Shown piece by piece: positions 34,190 through 46,800 of a DNA stretch of 64,000 bases. The first letter of the stretch is position 1, and each line of letters opens with the position of its first letter. The notes below the pieces were generated by a model. That model saw only the letters and a list, made by a program, of their open reading frames with translations, was not told the DNA's origin and ran no database searches. The DNA is taken from NCBI RefSeq assembly GCF_014805625.2, contig NW_023998491.1:860582-924581 (forward strand), given 5' to 3'. The position numbers and the translations under genes were made by a program. Source of the stretch: Glossina fuscipes. Taxonomy: Eukaryota > Arthropoda > Insecta > Diptera > Glossinidae.

Positions 34190-37100
34190 TGAATAAAGCC
34201 GACAGTCTCAGATCCTAGAGCGTTTGGTCTTTGGTCTATTTATTTCTCTGACTAAATTAATTATAATAATAATAATCGCAACTAGTTCAACATCTGCCTC
34301 GAAAAGACGAGTAATGGACTGGAAAACTACACTCCCCTAAAAAGTAATCCGCTATTTAGGTATTTCGGTATTCTCTAGTTATCGGTGTACAACATTCTTT
34401 CGTACATGGCAGATAAATGGCTTCATTTGTGTTTGTTTAACCGTAGCCAGGATAAATTTATTAATATTTCTCTTCGGTTAGTTTGCAAAAAAAAGAAAAA
34501 AAAAATTTGGTATTAAACATAAAACAGAACATCAAACTTGAGAAATATGTGGAAGTAACTAAATTAATCGCTCTTCTCGCTTCACATATACGTATCTAGG
34601 CGAATGTACATTTATAATGTTAAAATATTCATGGGAAGTGGCTATCCGTTGGTAGACTGGTGGGGTACGGTACAAACACGCATGTTTAAATGACAGATAC
34701 AAGCACACACTTGTGTGTGGATGGACATATGCGTTCATATCCACATATATACATATATGTATGTGAATGTTTGCATATAAAAAATTCACTGTCTGGTCAA
34801 CGGGTAACATCGGTAATATGGCTGCTAGCTATTGACGTCACATTGTTATATTATTGATCTACTATTGGATGACGATATTCTAATTTTATTATCTCATTTG
34901 TAATTCTCAAAGTATCCAAGCCTTTGCCAAGACGATATTGAGATAAAGAATTGCTTAAATGTGTAGACAAAAAATGGGCACGAGATCTTGATGAAGAGAT
35001 CGTGAGAAGTGCCATGCTAAGCACAAATGAATCAAAGTTCAGGTAGAAATTTGAAGACGAGAAAGTGTGAAGTCAGAAATTCGGGTCGTCTTGCTTTCGA
35101 TTATTGGATTAAAATTTAAGGCGTTTCTACAAGTGTCTCTCCTTCAAATTCTTATACGAATTCTAGATTAGTAGGGCGTATCTTACATTCAACGTTTCAG
35201 TGTTTTTGCTTTGCCGCTTTAAGTTTCTTTTCTTTTTTTTTTTTTGCTTTGTAAACTTTTCGGTTATTTTTAAAAATTGTATAAAACAATTTAAAATTCT
35301 TTTAAAAAATGTTTGTTTCTTTTCCCGCATACGGATCTACGCGAAGATGGGTTGGCAATTTTATTCAATTTATCTGTAATCAACAAGTACATGCAATAGT
35401 GATTGGCTTCTCGGTTGCTCCACGCGGTGCTATTTAGATAGTTTATTTATTTGTGCTGGATTGAGTGCCTTTGACTATTTCACTGTCTACGTAAAGCGTC
35501 GGTCTTGTATGGTTTTTTTTTTTTTTTTTTTTTTTGCTTTATTGCCTTGTTGCCGTTGATGTTTGTTGTTGTTTTTTGGTTTAACGCTGGAAGGAAACGG
35601 GTTTTGTCTTGCCTTGGCTGTATTTTGAAATTTTTTTTTAGTTTTGTAATTTTTCTCCTGGCTTTCTGTCCTTTTAAATCGTATACATGCAACAGTGACG
35701 TTTGCTCTTGAACTTGAGCCTTTTTCCAATACACACTATCGATATTGTATTGCAAAAACTTGAAAAAAAAAACCAAAAATTATTGATCTAAAAATTGCAA
35801 TTACCCTTGGGTTTCCTCCATTCATGTTAACCAATTGAAAGCCCATCAGCATCGTCATTCTTACCCTTATCATTACTACGACCTTAGTTCATACGCATTA
35901 TTTCCCATAAAGTCCAAACTTTTTTGGAAACTCACTGAAGCTTTTTAAAACTTGCTTATATCCAATTCTCTCTTCCCCTTTGGTAATTATATTTGATAAT
36001 CAGTAAAGAGTGGATTAGATTACCTTCTTCTTTTATGTGTCTTCCAAATATATAAAAGTAAATGTAAGTTAAGCTCGACAACTGCACCGATGTTATGGTG
36101 TGGAAATGTATACGCTTACAGAGCATGTTACGTTTGCTTTTAAAATCTACTTATAAGGAGTAAATAATAAATTTGATGAATACGAGGATGGATAAGAAGA
36201 ACATCGATGAGTAAGAGAGACGTGGGCGACGCCTACTTTTGTAAGTTACGTCCTGTCCATCAAATCATTTAAATCTTCATTCTTATTAGCACTTATAATA
36301 ACAGAATTGCTTTATAGGTACAAACGGCCCTCACTCTCATGTATAAAGACTTCTACACTTTTCTTCTTTGTCTCGCCATTCTCTAACACAATCTCCTCGC
36401 TAAACATAAGAATACACTCTTACATACTCCTTGATCGGATTTTGTTAAGAACTACTCCAAAGAATGTTATAAAATGACACGGGAGAACAACTTAATTCAT
36501 TTATTCTTAGAAAAATTACCGTTAAAGACATTGAAGATAAAATTTGTAACTAGTCTGCTTAGATTTGATCGGCCTTGAAGGTCTTGTTTAAAAGCGAGCA
36601 AAGTAATTGTTTTCTCACGCTTCTGTAAGGAAGCGGTTCCCCGATGGCTTTGTTGAACTCTTTAATTTGGGTTTGCTTGTTTTCGCAATCAACTTAAACT
36701 TTTCTTTTTCTCTTATAGGCTCTACTCAACAACACTGTGAAAAATTCCCCTAAAAATTTCTCAATCACAAGCTTTTTGCTTATCTACGATCTACGAAATT
36801 CAATACTCAATCAATTCCCGAAAATTAGGTATTAGGTGTCAAGCACATTATTCCTAAGTCTTCTGCGTAACTTTGATTCGTCTAATGAGTCCCAGAAGAC
36901 GAAGGTATGTCCCTGAAATCACTTCACGCCTAAAAATACAATTACATAAAAAAAACAGCTTATCACAAATCGTTTGTTCGCTGGAAAATCAAATTCCTTC
37001 TCTTTTTCCGCTGAGCACTGAATGACGGTATCAAAGAAAAATACAATTAAAAATTCGCCTCTTCTTGAATTTACAAAGGTTTTATTATGTAATGTTTGGA

Positions 37101-40100
37101 ATTAATAGAAGCGATCTCATGTTATCTTAATTCGCTTGAAATTCACGCGCTCAGCTTATGGATATAATCGCTTAATACAGATTTATAATCCTATGCATAC
37201 TAGTCGCGTACGTCGTATTATTATTCACTTTTTTTTTTTTTAAATGACGTTAACATTACGGCTAGCCTTCGACCATATATAAGTGGCACAATTTGTGAGT
37301 TTTGTTGTGCGTATTGCACAACGAACGCACAACGGACAGTGAACAATTATGCTAATTATTTGCGAAAATGACATAAATTCCCTATAAAATGCATAAACAA
37401 GCAACAAATTACTTAAAATCTCAAATTATTCTTTACGCATAGACACATATGTTAATTATTTCTGGTGAACGAAGGCTTACCAGCATACAAACGATTGCTG
37501 TAGAAACAACAATGACGCGCTATTCATTTCTGCTGCTATAGGTTATCTATAAATTGGTGCTTTTGACCTTTAAACACGACAAGAAGGTTTATAATCCGTG
37601 CAAGTGTGGATGTGCGCTTCGCTTTAATCTTTGAAAGAATAACTCGTCTTTTCAAACGCAACATCCCACATATTATCGATTGAAATAAATTCTAATTAGA
37701 AGGATTCGTTTCCCCCGAATGAAGCAAAGTGCAAGAAGATTGGGAATAAGGTCTCGTTTATGGTATTTGACGGTATGTAGATGATTTTGGCATATTATGG
37801 CCAGTGAAACACTCCTCTTTAACATTCCATCTATCGAATACGTCATTTCGATCTTCAAAAAAATAATTAGACCTGGTCCAGAATATAATAAATAAAATTT
37901 TAATTCGTTATTAAGAATTGTGGAAGTGTGTTATTGAACCAATCGGTGTGCATTTTTGGACCGGACATGCCGATGATTTGACAAATATTTGAAGGGCAGA
38001 TAGATTATAGATGAAAGAATGAAAAAAATTCTCATTGTTTTTATCTTAATTTCGTCTGTACTGCGTGCTCTCACGTCGGTAGATCAAATGTATTTTTTAT
38101 CCTTGCGTTCTTCATCAGGATCAAGGAGTGCTTGTGCTAAATGTCAGCTTTTCATTCTCATATCTGTGATTGCGGCAATTTGTCAAAAGAAGAAAAATGT
38201 GATCAACATGATCCGATACAATGAGTCTAAGCAAAACTCTGATAATGATCGGCTCATATCGTGGAGTTAATCCATCCCGGACTGAGAAAATGCACGCAGT
38301 TGATTTTTTCAAACGAGTGGCATGGGTTTTGCGCTTACCATATCATATTCCCCTTCTTATAGGCTTCAAGAAGATGATTATAATTTAAGATGTAGTAGTG
38401 ACAGAGTTCACAGCTAGGGTTGTAAGCAGTGAAGGATTCGGTTCATTAAGTTTTTCTTATTTTGCTAGTAAATGCATTTTGTACAACAACGAGTTATGTA
38501 TGAGTGAACGATGATAATGTTAAGAAATTGTTGCCTATGCCATTGTTGTTGTTGTCGACATGCTTGAAAGAGTACTTGTCGATAGGGTTCGTTTTATGAA
38601 AAGTAGTTGTTTATCTAGGTGGTAAGCGAGAGTTACTTGTTTTATTGTTATTATTGTCGTTACTATACCTACCTGCGCTTAGCTGTCAGTTATTTTGTTT
38701 TTGCAAGGACTACTTTACTACATTACTTTGAACTTAATGTTATGACAACACCATTGTGCCACTAGTAAAGTTTAAAATAATAATTTTACAACAATGGTAG
38801 TGCACCTAAGGAACTTTAGTAACAACAAAAACAAGTATTTCAGGCATGTATGCATGTCTATATCGACATGAGAACAGGAAAATCTCTTCAGGGTATATGT
38901 TGTTCATGAATCGTAGTATGCGAGGAGAAGTACTTGGCATTTTTGTTTGCTTGTCATCAGGATTGTTTGCAATAGAGAAAAGCGTAAAACTATTTTTTTT
39001 ATTCTACTTTCATATATAATTTATTTTAGATCGATTTATAAATCGGTCTTTTGGAAAATTCCACCCTTGCTTAGCAGAACAAAGCTGGAATCATAGGATA
39101 CATATTGCGACACATACTTAAGGGTGTAGATTGAACTAATATGCAACTAATTTTTGAAGATGACATTTGCACTTAGCACTAGCAAAGCTGCAGTATTTTC
39201 TCAGTATAAGTGAAAGTATTGTGATGACCTTTTTCCTTAGAAAGAGGCCGAACGGGTGACATTCAGTATCCAAAATAGATTGGACCCAATCACGAACAAA
39301 GCTTCTGGTATACATTGTGTGGCTATAGTTCCGATAGTTGCAGGATAGTGTTGTCTAAATCAAGAATATGCAAAAATTTGCTTTAATCAAAAACAAAGAG
39401 ATATTGAAACTCTGAGCTGAAACTATAATCGAAGAGGTACTACGCATATTTATCATATCCTCCATAGAGAATAAACTAAGTACTTACGACTTTCATTATC
39501 ATGTAAGTGCCGTAGTGTGCAATTCGCTCATTGGGCAAATGTAAACAGTTGGTAAAGAAAGTCCCGATTATACTTACTACCAAAGCTAGCTAAGCAAAAA
39601 TTGGTGATAATGTTTTAAGACGATCTAGATCCTACCAATGTAATGTGGCGAATAACTCTATGTAGACTTATAGGCAGTCGCCAGGTCGATAGCGTGTTCA
39701 CATAAAGAGATCCTCTTTAAAGGTCCCGAAGAAATCGCTAACTAATAGCAGATTGGATATTTATGTAGAAATAAACCTATGTGTTATTGGACTGAACTGA
39801 AAATTGCATTAGTTTTTGTCGCCGCAAAATCATCTTATCGGATACCGGTTGTAAATAAGAAGTACTTACTGAAAAGGATTACAATGTCGTTGCAGAGTTC
39901 CGCTAGATAAAGATGTTTTTATTTGTTTTTTTCATGTTCTTCTCCTTCGTCTGCAAAAAATAATGAAATCAATCTTGATTATATGTTATGCAACAATCAA
40001 CTACAAAAAATAACAACAACAGGCAATGGATAAAACCCACTCCATAACCAACAGATTGTTTCTCGGTTGTTTTACTTCTTTCATGATCAATTTGAAAAGA

Positions 40101-41430
40101 GTGGAAAGAAAATAAACATTAAACGCGGGTACGGATCATTGGGATGCAATGCATGATTTTGAGGCAATGCAAATATTTATTTTACAGAAAGCAGGGAGAG
40201 CGAGCGACAGCAAACGCAAACACATATATAAATAAATGAAGTAAAGTTGGTAACCAGTCATATCAAGCTAACTGTGTGCATAGGTGCCGCAGTAGATGTG
40301 CGTAGTCGGAATAGCACAACAAAACTCGGAACAGAATGTAGAGAAGTTTTTGTTATTGAGGGTAGAGTGGTAACGTGTGCTGCTGTTTAATGGTTCTACC
40401 GCCACTTACTTGTTATGATTATTGCGTTTATAAGCAATGTGTGTAGCGCACGCAATTAACGAGCGGAGAAAAACATTGACTTATGCTTTTGCTAGGATGT
40501 ATGCGTGCATGTACTTATGCGCGTGTGTTAATATAATGCGTGGTATGTAGGCAATGAACAAGCATACACCCCGTTATTTGCACGGATAACTTTGCTTGGT
40601 TGCCTAACACAATGTACTGAGACATAAAAACAAGAAAAAATTGGTTTACCTGTTAAGTAGAGTTGAAGTAGCTTTTGCTGCTAGCGTTGTGCGCAACGAG
40701 TTCATTTCGCCTTAAATAACGAATTAAAGATAAATAGCAATCGGTATAAACCAACATATAAACACCCATTGCCTTTTTAGTAATTGCACAAACATTTTTA
40801 ATTAGTTCCTATCGCTGTTTATTCCTTTAAGGTACAATTTCACAATATATGTTAGTGATTTATTTTCCTGCATCATTGCATTGAAGGATAACTGTCTTCT
40901 CAGATAAACTCGAGAGCTTTAACATTTCACGTCCTTTCAATAGCTTGTAACTTTTCAATATGCTGTAGCATTCTGTTATGGAAGGATAGACCAACATCAA
41001 GAAGAGCCCCACTTGGGATACAGAAGGGTATGAGTGATAGGAGATAACACATAAAGGGGAGAAGGACAAAAAAGAAAACTTACGAAAAGATATGTGAGAG
41101 TAAGGAAATACAACCCTGAAGAAGATCGAGTCGCTAATCTCGCGCGTGAAGAGGTGATTGATGCGTTGATGACATTTGCGAAATGAAAAAATGGACACAG
41201 GGTTTTGGTTTGGTTTTTGGTCGGCAGAACCACGTGTGGAAGAATTTTTACCGACCTCATAGCTGTCATGCAAAGTATTTTTTTTTTGATACTCAATGAT
41301 TGCAGTGCATTACACAGTTTTCCAATAGAAAACAAGAAAAATGTCAATTCAATTGTAACTCTAACTGTCCAAGACTCTAACACGTGCTCGACTTCATTTT
41401 CTTCTCTAAACATCATTCATGTCTTAACGA
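34190..41430. other. long non-coding stretch, nothing recognised
   Basis: Seven kilobases of AT-rich DNA with a T22 run at 35513-35535 and scattered homopolymers. No TE core, RT motif, GTCY tract or convincing exon was found. The two overlapping minus-strand frames at 40860-41416 show no domain and overlap each other in different frames. Confidence 0.5.
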
Positions 41431-41436
41431 GTGAGA

Positions 41437-41702
41437 TCAACAACCTACGGCAGGGTTGTATTTGTAACAAATATTGCAGATACAACGACCTGTAACAACA
41501 TCGACGACTAGGTAGTTTCCGAGAGGGAGGTCTGCAGCAAGCAGATTGTGACGGGCCAATGAAAAGTTACACAAACCGCGACGAACGCACTGAGACGAAC
41601 TAATCTGAAGCCGACAGAGAAAGTCGAAGGGGCTTAGATTGTCTGGTAATTCGCACAACTTTAATTTACTGCAATTCAAAGAGGAATCTGTTATCCGGAT
41701 TT
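41437..41702 (-). CDS. possible terminal exon, Cys-containing protein
   Basis: Minus strand, one frame is open from about 41702 to a TGA ending at 41437. An acceptor-like TCTTTGAATTGCAG|T at about 41678 would start the exon within it. The translation has eight cysteines after the acceptor, with the pattern C-x13-C-x8-C-x4-C and a C-x-C-x2-C near the end (LVVDVVTGRCICNICYKYN), and codon use that looks coded (varied, GC-richer third positions) against an AT-rich background. It could be the end of a secreted or cysteine-rich protein. The family is not recognised, and no confident upstream exon is known. Confidence 0.35.
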
Positions 41703-42349
41703 TTGACTAACTTGCATTTTATAGAGACTTCGACTTCGTTTAAAATGTTGAGGTATTTTCAGTCCAGCTGCAGGTTTTCAAGCGCCGCCTTTTACCACAG
41801 CTCTTTACGATGAAAATGATATTTAAAGATTAGGCCGAAATGTATTTTCTAATGATATCATAAAATTTCCTAAACTGAATTATACCTTCTACTCTAAACC
41901 GCAATTATTCATTTATGCAATTTAATCCCAAGACGTAATCGTAAGACATATGTTCTGTTACCACTAATTGCTTTAATTGAAAATCCCATTGTGTGTGTAT
42001 GTGTACTGTAGCGTGTGTGCTAATAATATTTATATGGTCCGCTAAAGCTTTCTATGCATATAGGCACATGCATGCGTGCTTACACACAACAATTTGCCTA
42101 AATGATTAGCTCTTTAAAGCTTTCTCAATATTGTCGTATGAGAAAAAAATTGATATTCTTTTGCCAACAATCATATCCATCCATGTTTGTATGTACATAC
42201 ATAAATTAAGTGTTAATTGCAAGTTGGCATGTGTATATGTTTGTAAATCTATGTGGGGGGATGGGCATTGAAAATAAGCTAACTAAAAAAAAAATTAAAA
42301 AAACAAGAAACTTTTGTCTGCCAAAAAAGTAATTTCTTCTCCTTCTTAC

Positions 42350-42401
42350 CTCATAAATGCGTTGTAGACGAACAGCAGCAGTTTTTGTAATAAAATCCTG
42401 A
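42350..42401 (-). other. possible small exon upstream of 41437-41702
   Basis: Minus strand, TTTGTTGCCAG|TCAGGA could be an acceptor and ATGAG|GTAAGAAGG is a strong donor, bounding 52 bases. Spliced to the 41678 acceptor, one frame stays open across the join (…NAFM-S-KLKLCEL…), but the larger local open frame is a different one that would hit a stop at the join. Support is weak. Confidence 0.2.
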
Positions 42402-42942
42402 CTGGCAACAAAAAGTCTAACGTCGGTCAGTTGAAGTAAAAAATCAAGCACCCACATGAAAGATGAGAATGGAAAGAAGTAAGAAACGATGATGAAGGCG
42501 TGTCGCATTTAATTATGCCACTTAATAAAGTTTTTTTTTTGTTTTTTTTTTTATGTTTCAAAACTTACTTTATATACTCAATTAAATCGAAAAAATTTTT
42601 AAAATTAAATAAAGTTTTAAACGGTGGCGACGTTCCTAATGCTTTTATATCTTCATGTTGAGGGCAATTTATGGCAATGAAAGGGAATTAATTCAAATTT
42701 AATACACTTTCAGTTTTTGCAAAACTCTTTAGGGTTGTTGGGAAAAATTAATGGAATACAACAAAAGCACAATTTTTAGTAAAATATAGAGTTTGTTTTT
42801 TATTTGCCCTCGATAGAGTTACAGTAATTTTGTTGTTGTTTTTGTCACAGATAAAAAAAATAACTTCGAGTTAGTAGGAGATGTACATAAGAGCGTGAAA
42901 ATAAACTCGAAAACCAGCAAAGATAAGTACGAATTACTTTAC

Positions 42943-43108
42943 CAGAGCTCTGTAAATGCCTTAACAGAGCCCCGCGAAAATAGTTTCGAAAAGCCGAATA
43001 CAAAATTATTTTGCCTTAGCTAAATTGAACAGAGAAGACTTCCAAGTCGCACCATATCTTAATACTAACTGCTTAACACAGCCTTGTTAGGGCATTTACA
43101 GAGCTCTG
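42943..43108. repeat. 18-bp perfect inverted repeat, 130-bp spacer
   Basis: CAGAGCTCTGTAAATGCC at 42943-42960 is exactly complementary to GGCATTTACAGAGCTCTG at 43091-43108. Each arm itself contains the palindrome CAGAGCTCTG. The right arm leads straight into repeat R1 copy b. It may be the end structure of a small fold-back or MITE-type element. Confidence 0.85.
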
Positions 43109-43160
43109 TTAAGGTGGTTGGTATGTGTCCCTGCTAGTTAAATTCAAATTTATTTTCACA
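43098..43160 (+). repeat. dispersed repeat R1, copy b
   Basis: ACAGAGCTCTGTTAAGGTGG, then TTGGTATGTGTCCCTGCTAG and TTAAATTCAAATTTA. Aligns with the copies at 43811 and 63097. Confidence 0.65.
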
Positions 43161-43409
43161 TTTGTACTTGATTTTTACAAGACTCATCTATTTGAATATG
43201 TCCGACAATGAAACTCTCAAGGTCTCTTTTATCTTTCTTCAAAGCTAAAACTCAACGTCATTTACAGCTCACTCGCATTTAGCAAAAAATTGTATTACCC
43301 CGAAAAAAAAGAAGAAAATTGCTCTACTTAATATGATATACAGTATTGCTTATAGCCGAGCAAACGGTCATTGTTTAACTTAAATTCAAGCTTAAGTTCA
43401 ATGTTCGGA

Positions 43410-43640
43410 GAGGCCGCGGTGGTTAAACCAAGTACTGCCAAAAAAGAAAACTAGGAACGCAAACGATGCTAGTCTACTTTTTCTATTTTTGTTGCTTGCA
43501 GTACTTGTTTGATTTTTTTGCAGCACTTGGTTTGGCCATAGTGAGCTCATATATAAGTCCACATAGAACACATTTTCTTAATTTCATAAGAAATAGTTAC
43601 GAACAACATTGAATATAACCTGCACATCGTTGGATGCAGT
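43410..43640 (+). repeat. dispersed repeat R2 with internal inverted repeat
   Basis: GGTGGTTAAACCAAGTACTGC at 43424 and TTGCAGCACTTGGTTTGGCC at 43520 are inverted with respect to each other. Between and after them are AGTACTTGTTTGATTTTTTT and ATTGAATATAACCTGCACAT-CGTTGGA, also found (reversed) in the units at 29390-29660. Confidence 0.6.
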
Positions 43641-43654
43641 GCAGTGCAGTGCAG
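43635..43654. repeat. (TGCAG)4 pentamer repeat
   Basis: Four TGCAG units immediately follow the CGTTGGA of repeat R2. Simple tandem repeat. Confidence 0.9.
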
Positions 43655-43714
43655 CATTTGTTGGCAGTGTTCGGTTTACTCACAGAATCTAGGTAAACTT
43701 TCACTTTTTCAATC

Positions 43715-43880
43715 TCATAGTTAATCAATATAAAGACATGTTCTCTTTATAAGATTTTTTGAAAAACATTTGGAATAATTTTGTCTTATTTAAAAGGATT
43801 CTCTTGATAGGTTAACAGATCTCTAAGCTAAAATGTTTGGTTTGTGTCTTTGCTAGTTCAATTTAAATTTAACTTCGCGG
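43715..43880 (+). repeat. dispersed repeat R1, copy c (long form)
   Basis: The shared end at 43811-43872 (GTTAACAG.TCTCTAAGC, TTTGGTTTGTGTCTTTGCTA, ATTTAAATTTAA) is preceded by about 95 bases (AGACATGTTCTCTTTATAAG, TTTTTTGAAAAACATT) that also match the copy at 62985-63170. The repeat is thus at least 165 bases long. Confidence 0.65.
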
Positions 43881-43899
43881 CCTTGTGATTGTTTGCTGT

Positions 43900-46800
43900 A
43901 AGCTCTCCCGCCCCTATATATAGTCACAAGCATATTATCATACATTCTTGTCCCTCAGAGTATGTGACCATGACGTTACATGAAAATTATCTGCTATTGA
44001 CAGAGTGACCATGGCGCTTACAGCTACTAGCCCGCGTTTCTTTATCAACCCGACTCGGTTGTGAAAGGTTCTATCTTGAAAGTGAATATAAATTCATTAG
44101 TTATCTTCTTCTTTTGTGTTTTTTTCTTGTTTTTGTTGTTGTCATTGTTTATATTAAACTTTCTAATATTTTTATTGTTAGTTTCCATTCCACTGCATTA
44201 AATATTTTTTAAATATGTTGTCTTAATTTTTCGCCTCAACCTAAATTTTTATGACAAACAGAAAAGATGAGCAATTTGTTATTCGCCCGTCGACGACGCC
44301 TACTTAAAATGAGGGCAATAACATATTTATTGCAACATAAGATGTTGTATGTGCATTCTCACATATGCATACATATGTACTTTAACAATACAAACAAATA
44401 ACCTATGTAAAGAGGAGGAAAAGAATTCAACTCGAAGCTCATTAGAGTTGATTTCCATAGAATCGTACGAGAATGTCTTTATATGTATGTAGGAAAAAAA
44501 AAAAAGAATTAATTTAAAAAGTGCATCTTTGATTAAAGGCAACTAACTACTGGCTATTTACTGATGACACAGTGCATTCAGTGATACAAAAAAAAATCGC
44601 AAAAAAGCCGTGATTTCTATTCTAGAGTCAGCAGAGAAAATTCCGAAGAAAAATTGAAATTTTCAAAGCGCGCAAGTTAGAGGGCGATCTTAATTATTTT
44701 ATTATAGCTTTGATAGCTACTGAGGTCCCATACAAATGTAAACATATTCATCTATCAGCATTCACATCTGGGTAGGTAGCGTTTATTTTTGTGCTTGCGC
44801 CAGATTGAAAATTCCCTTGACCAAGCTTCTATGTGAATGAAGCTACCACAAGTATCGTCCTCCTCGCGATAATAATCGTTTCAAGATTTCAAAAATGTCG
44901 GCATAACAGTGAAAATATGAAAGGAATTTGAGATGCGCCTATGAGTCAGCCTTCCACTCGGGCAGAGTAAGCATTCACTCAAGCTAAATGTTTTGTGATT
45001 TTTCCAAGCGATCCCACTGTTCAAAGTTCCATTTCATCGGTTTAGTGGTTGGATTGCGTTCTTTTTTTTTTCTTGTTTTTTTTTTTATATATTTTTTTTT
45101 TTATTTTGCACATGTATCCCGCCGTATTTCATTAAGAGATACCATCAGCCTGATGATGCTGTTATTTTTGCCTTTTAAAAACATTTCAGACAATTTATAT
45201 ACAGAAATTATTCATGTGTGTGAAACATGTGTGATATAAAACAGTAGCTTAATACAAAACCATAACGGTTTGTGTCTTCCGCACACTTACTCGTGTACAA
45301 TGTACACTATACATAATAAAAAATAAATAAATTTTTAACGAAGTGAGTTAAACCATTCATGCGACGACTGATGATTGTTAATAAAAGTATAATTTGTTGT
45401 TTTTTTTTTTTTTTCATTTCTTCTTCATTTTTTCCTTTTTTTTTCTTTTTTTTTAGTTCAAGCTTGTCGAGCAAATTAATGGAAATTAAATGATATCAAT
45501 GCATAGACAATAATCATATGAGCTTCTCTTCTCCATCCTGGAACATCAGGTTGCTACTATTGCTATTACTAACATTACTAACATTCAAAGCTTGACTGGT
45601 TTAATACAGATTGCGTAACGAGCATAGCAATCGATGGCAGTCATTGAGTTTGAAGTTTTGATTTCATTACATTATAAAAAGGAAAATAGAATTTCATTAC
45701 TCATGCTCTCAATGCTATGCAAATGCAAGTCATTTCAGTTTAAATTTTTCTGCCTAAGGTTTCCTTTTGACATTTAGAGATCTGATCTAGAAGCTCGAGT
45801 TTGTAAATTACGCTCTGAATGCCCTTAAGGACTGTTGTCTTTAGTTAATAACTAATCTAAGGAACCTAAGTAAAACGTAGTACTTGGTGGGGGAAAATGG
45901 CAGGCTGATGAAGAAGGAGGAAAGCACAAAGTAGTTACCCTTGGATGATTGAAAAAAATTTCGAATGTCAGAATAAGTTATACAGCCCGCCCTACCAGCA
46001 ACTATTATAAACCACACTTGACCTACTGCGATAGTATTATCAACTAAAATTTATATGGGAGAAGTTTGTTTGCTTCAAAGCCATTTCTAAACAACGCAAA
46101 AACCCCGAAAATAATTCGCCTTAGTTTTGATCGATTAAGTGAACGAAATTAATATTGCCACGTGAGCAGTTAACCTCGATCCAAAGCTACGCTCCTCATC
46201 AAAATATCTTGGGTTAAGGCATTTAAAAAATTTTCACATTCAGTTATGGGAGTGATTTGTAAAATAAGTTCTGCAAAAATCGCTCCAAAATGCAAAGTAA
46301 TATTTAGATAGTTGAATTTTCGACCAAGTCCAAAGTGGGTGAGCTTAATGCCTTGATTGCTTGTATGGCTTGTTAGATTCGCTTTCGTCAAGGAAGTTAA
46401 AACTGCTTAAATTTCATTTTTCATCATCTAAACAATGTTTTCATCTAAAGCTGATGCTCTTTAAAAACTTTTTCACAACTTTGAGGCTGCATTTTAATGC
46501 TTTGTCTACGTCAGAGCTTCAGAGAGTGAGCTAAATTGGAAGGAAGGGATGATGACAGCTAATCTTAGCATTCCCCGCTCAAACTATCCTAAAGGTGACG
46601 ACACAGAAAAATCAAACGAAATTCGGAAAAGGTCTGCAATATGAAAACATCCGGACCAAGTCAAGTACAAATTCTTTCTTGCTTCGGATGCGATGACATG
46701 CGACGACAACGAATGTAGTTTGAAAAAGTTGCTTAACTAAGTCATTGGTTGCACAAATCTGGTACATTGTAAACAATTCTTTCCTGTTTTCCTTTTTCCT

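Noticed and set aside
40860..41416. Two overlapping minus-strand frames of 137 and 139 codons
   Set aside because: They overlap out of phase for 280 bases, and neither shows a domain or splice site. Only the separate frame above 41437 looks coding.
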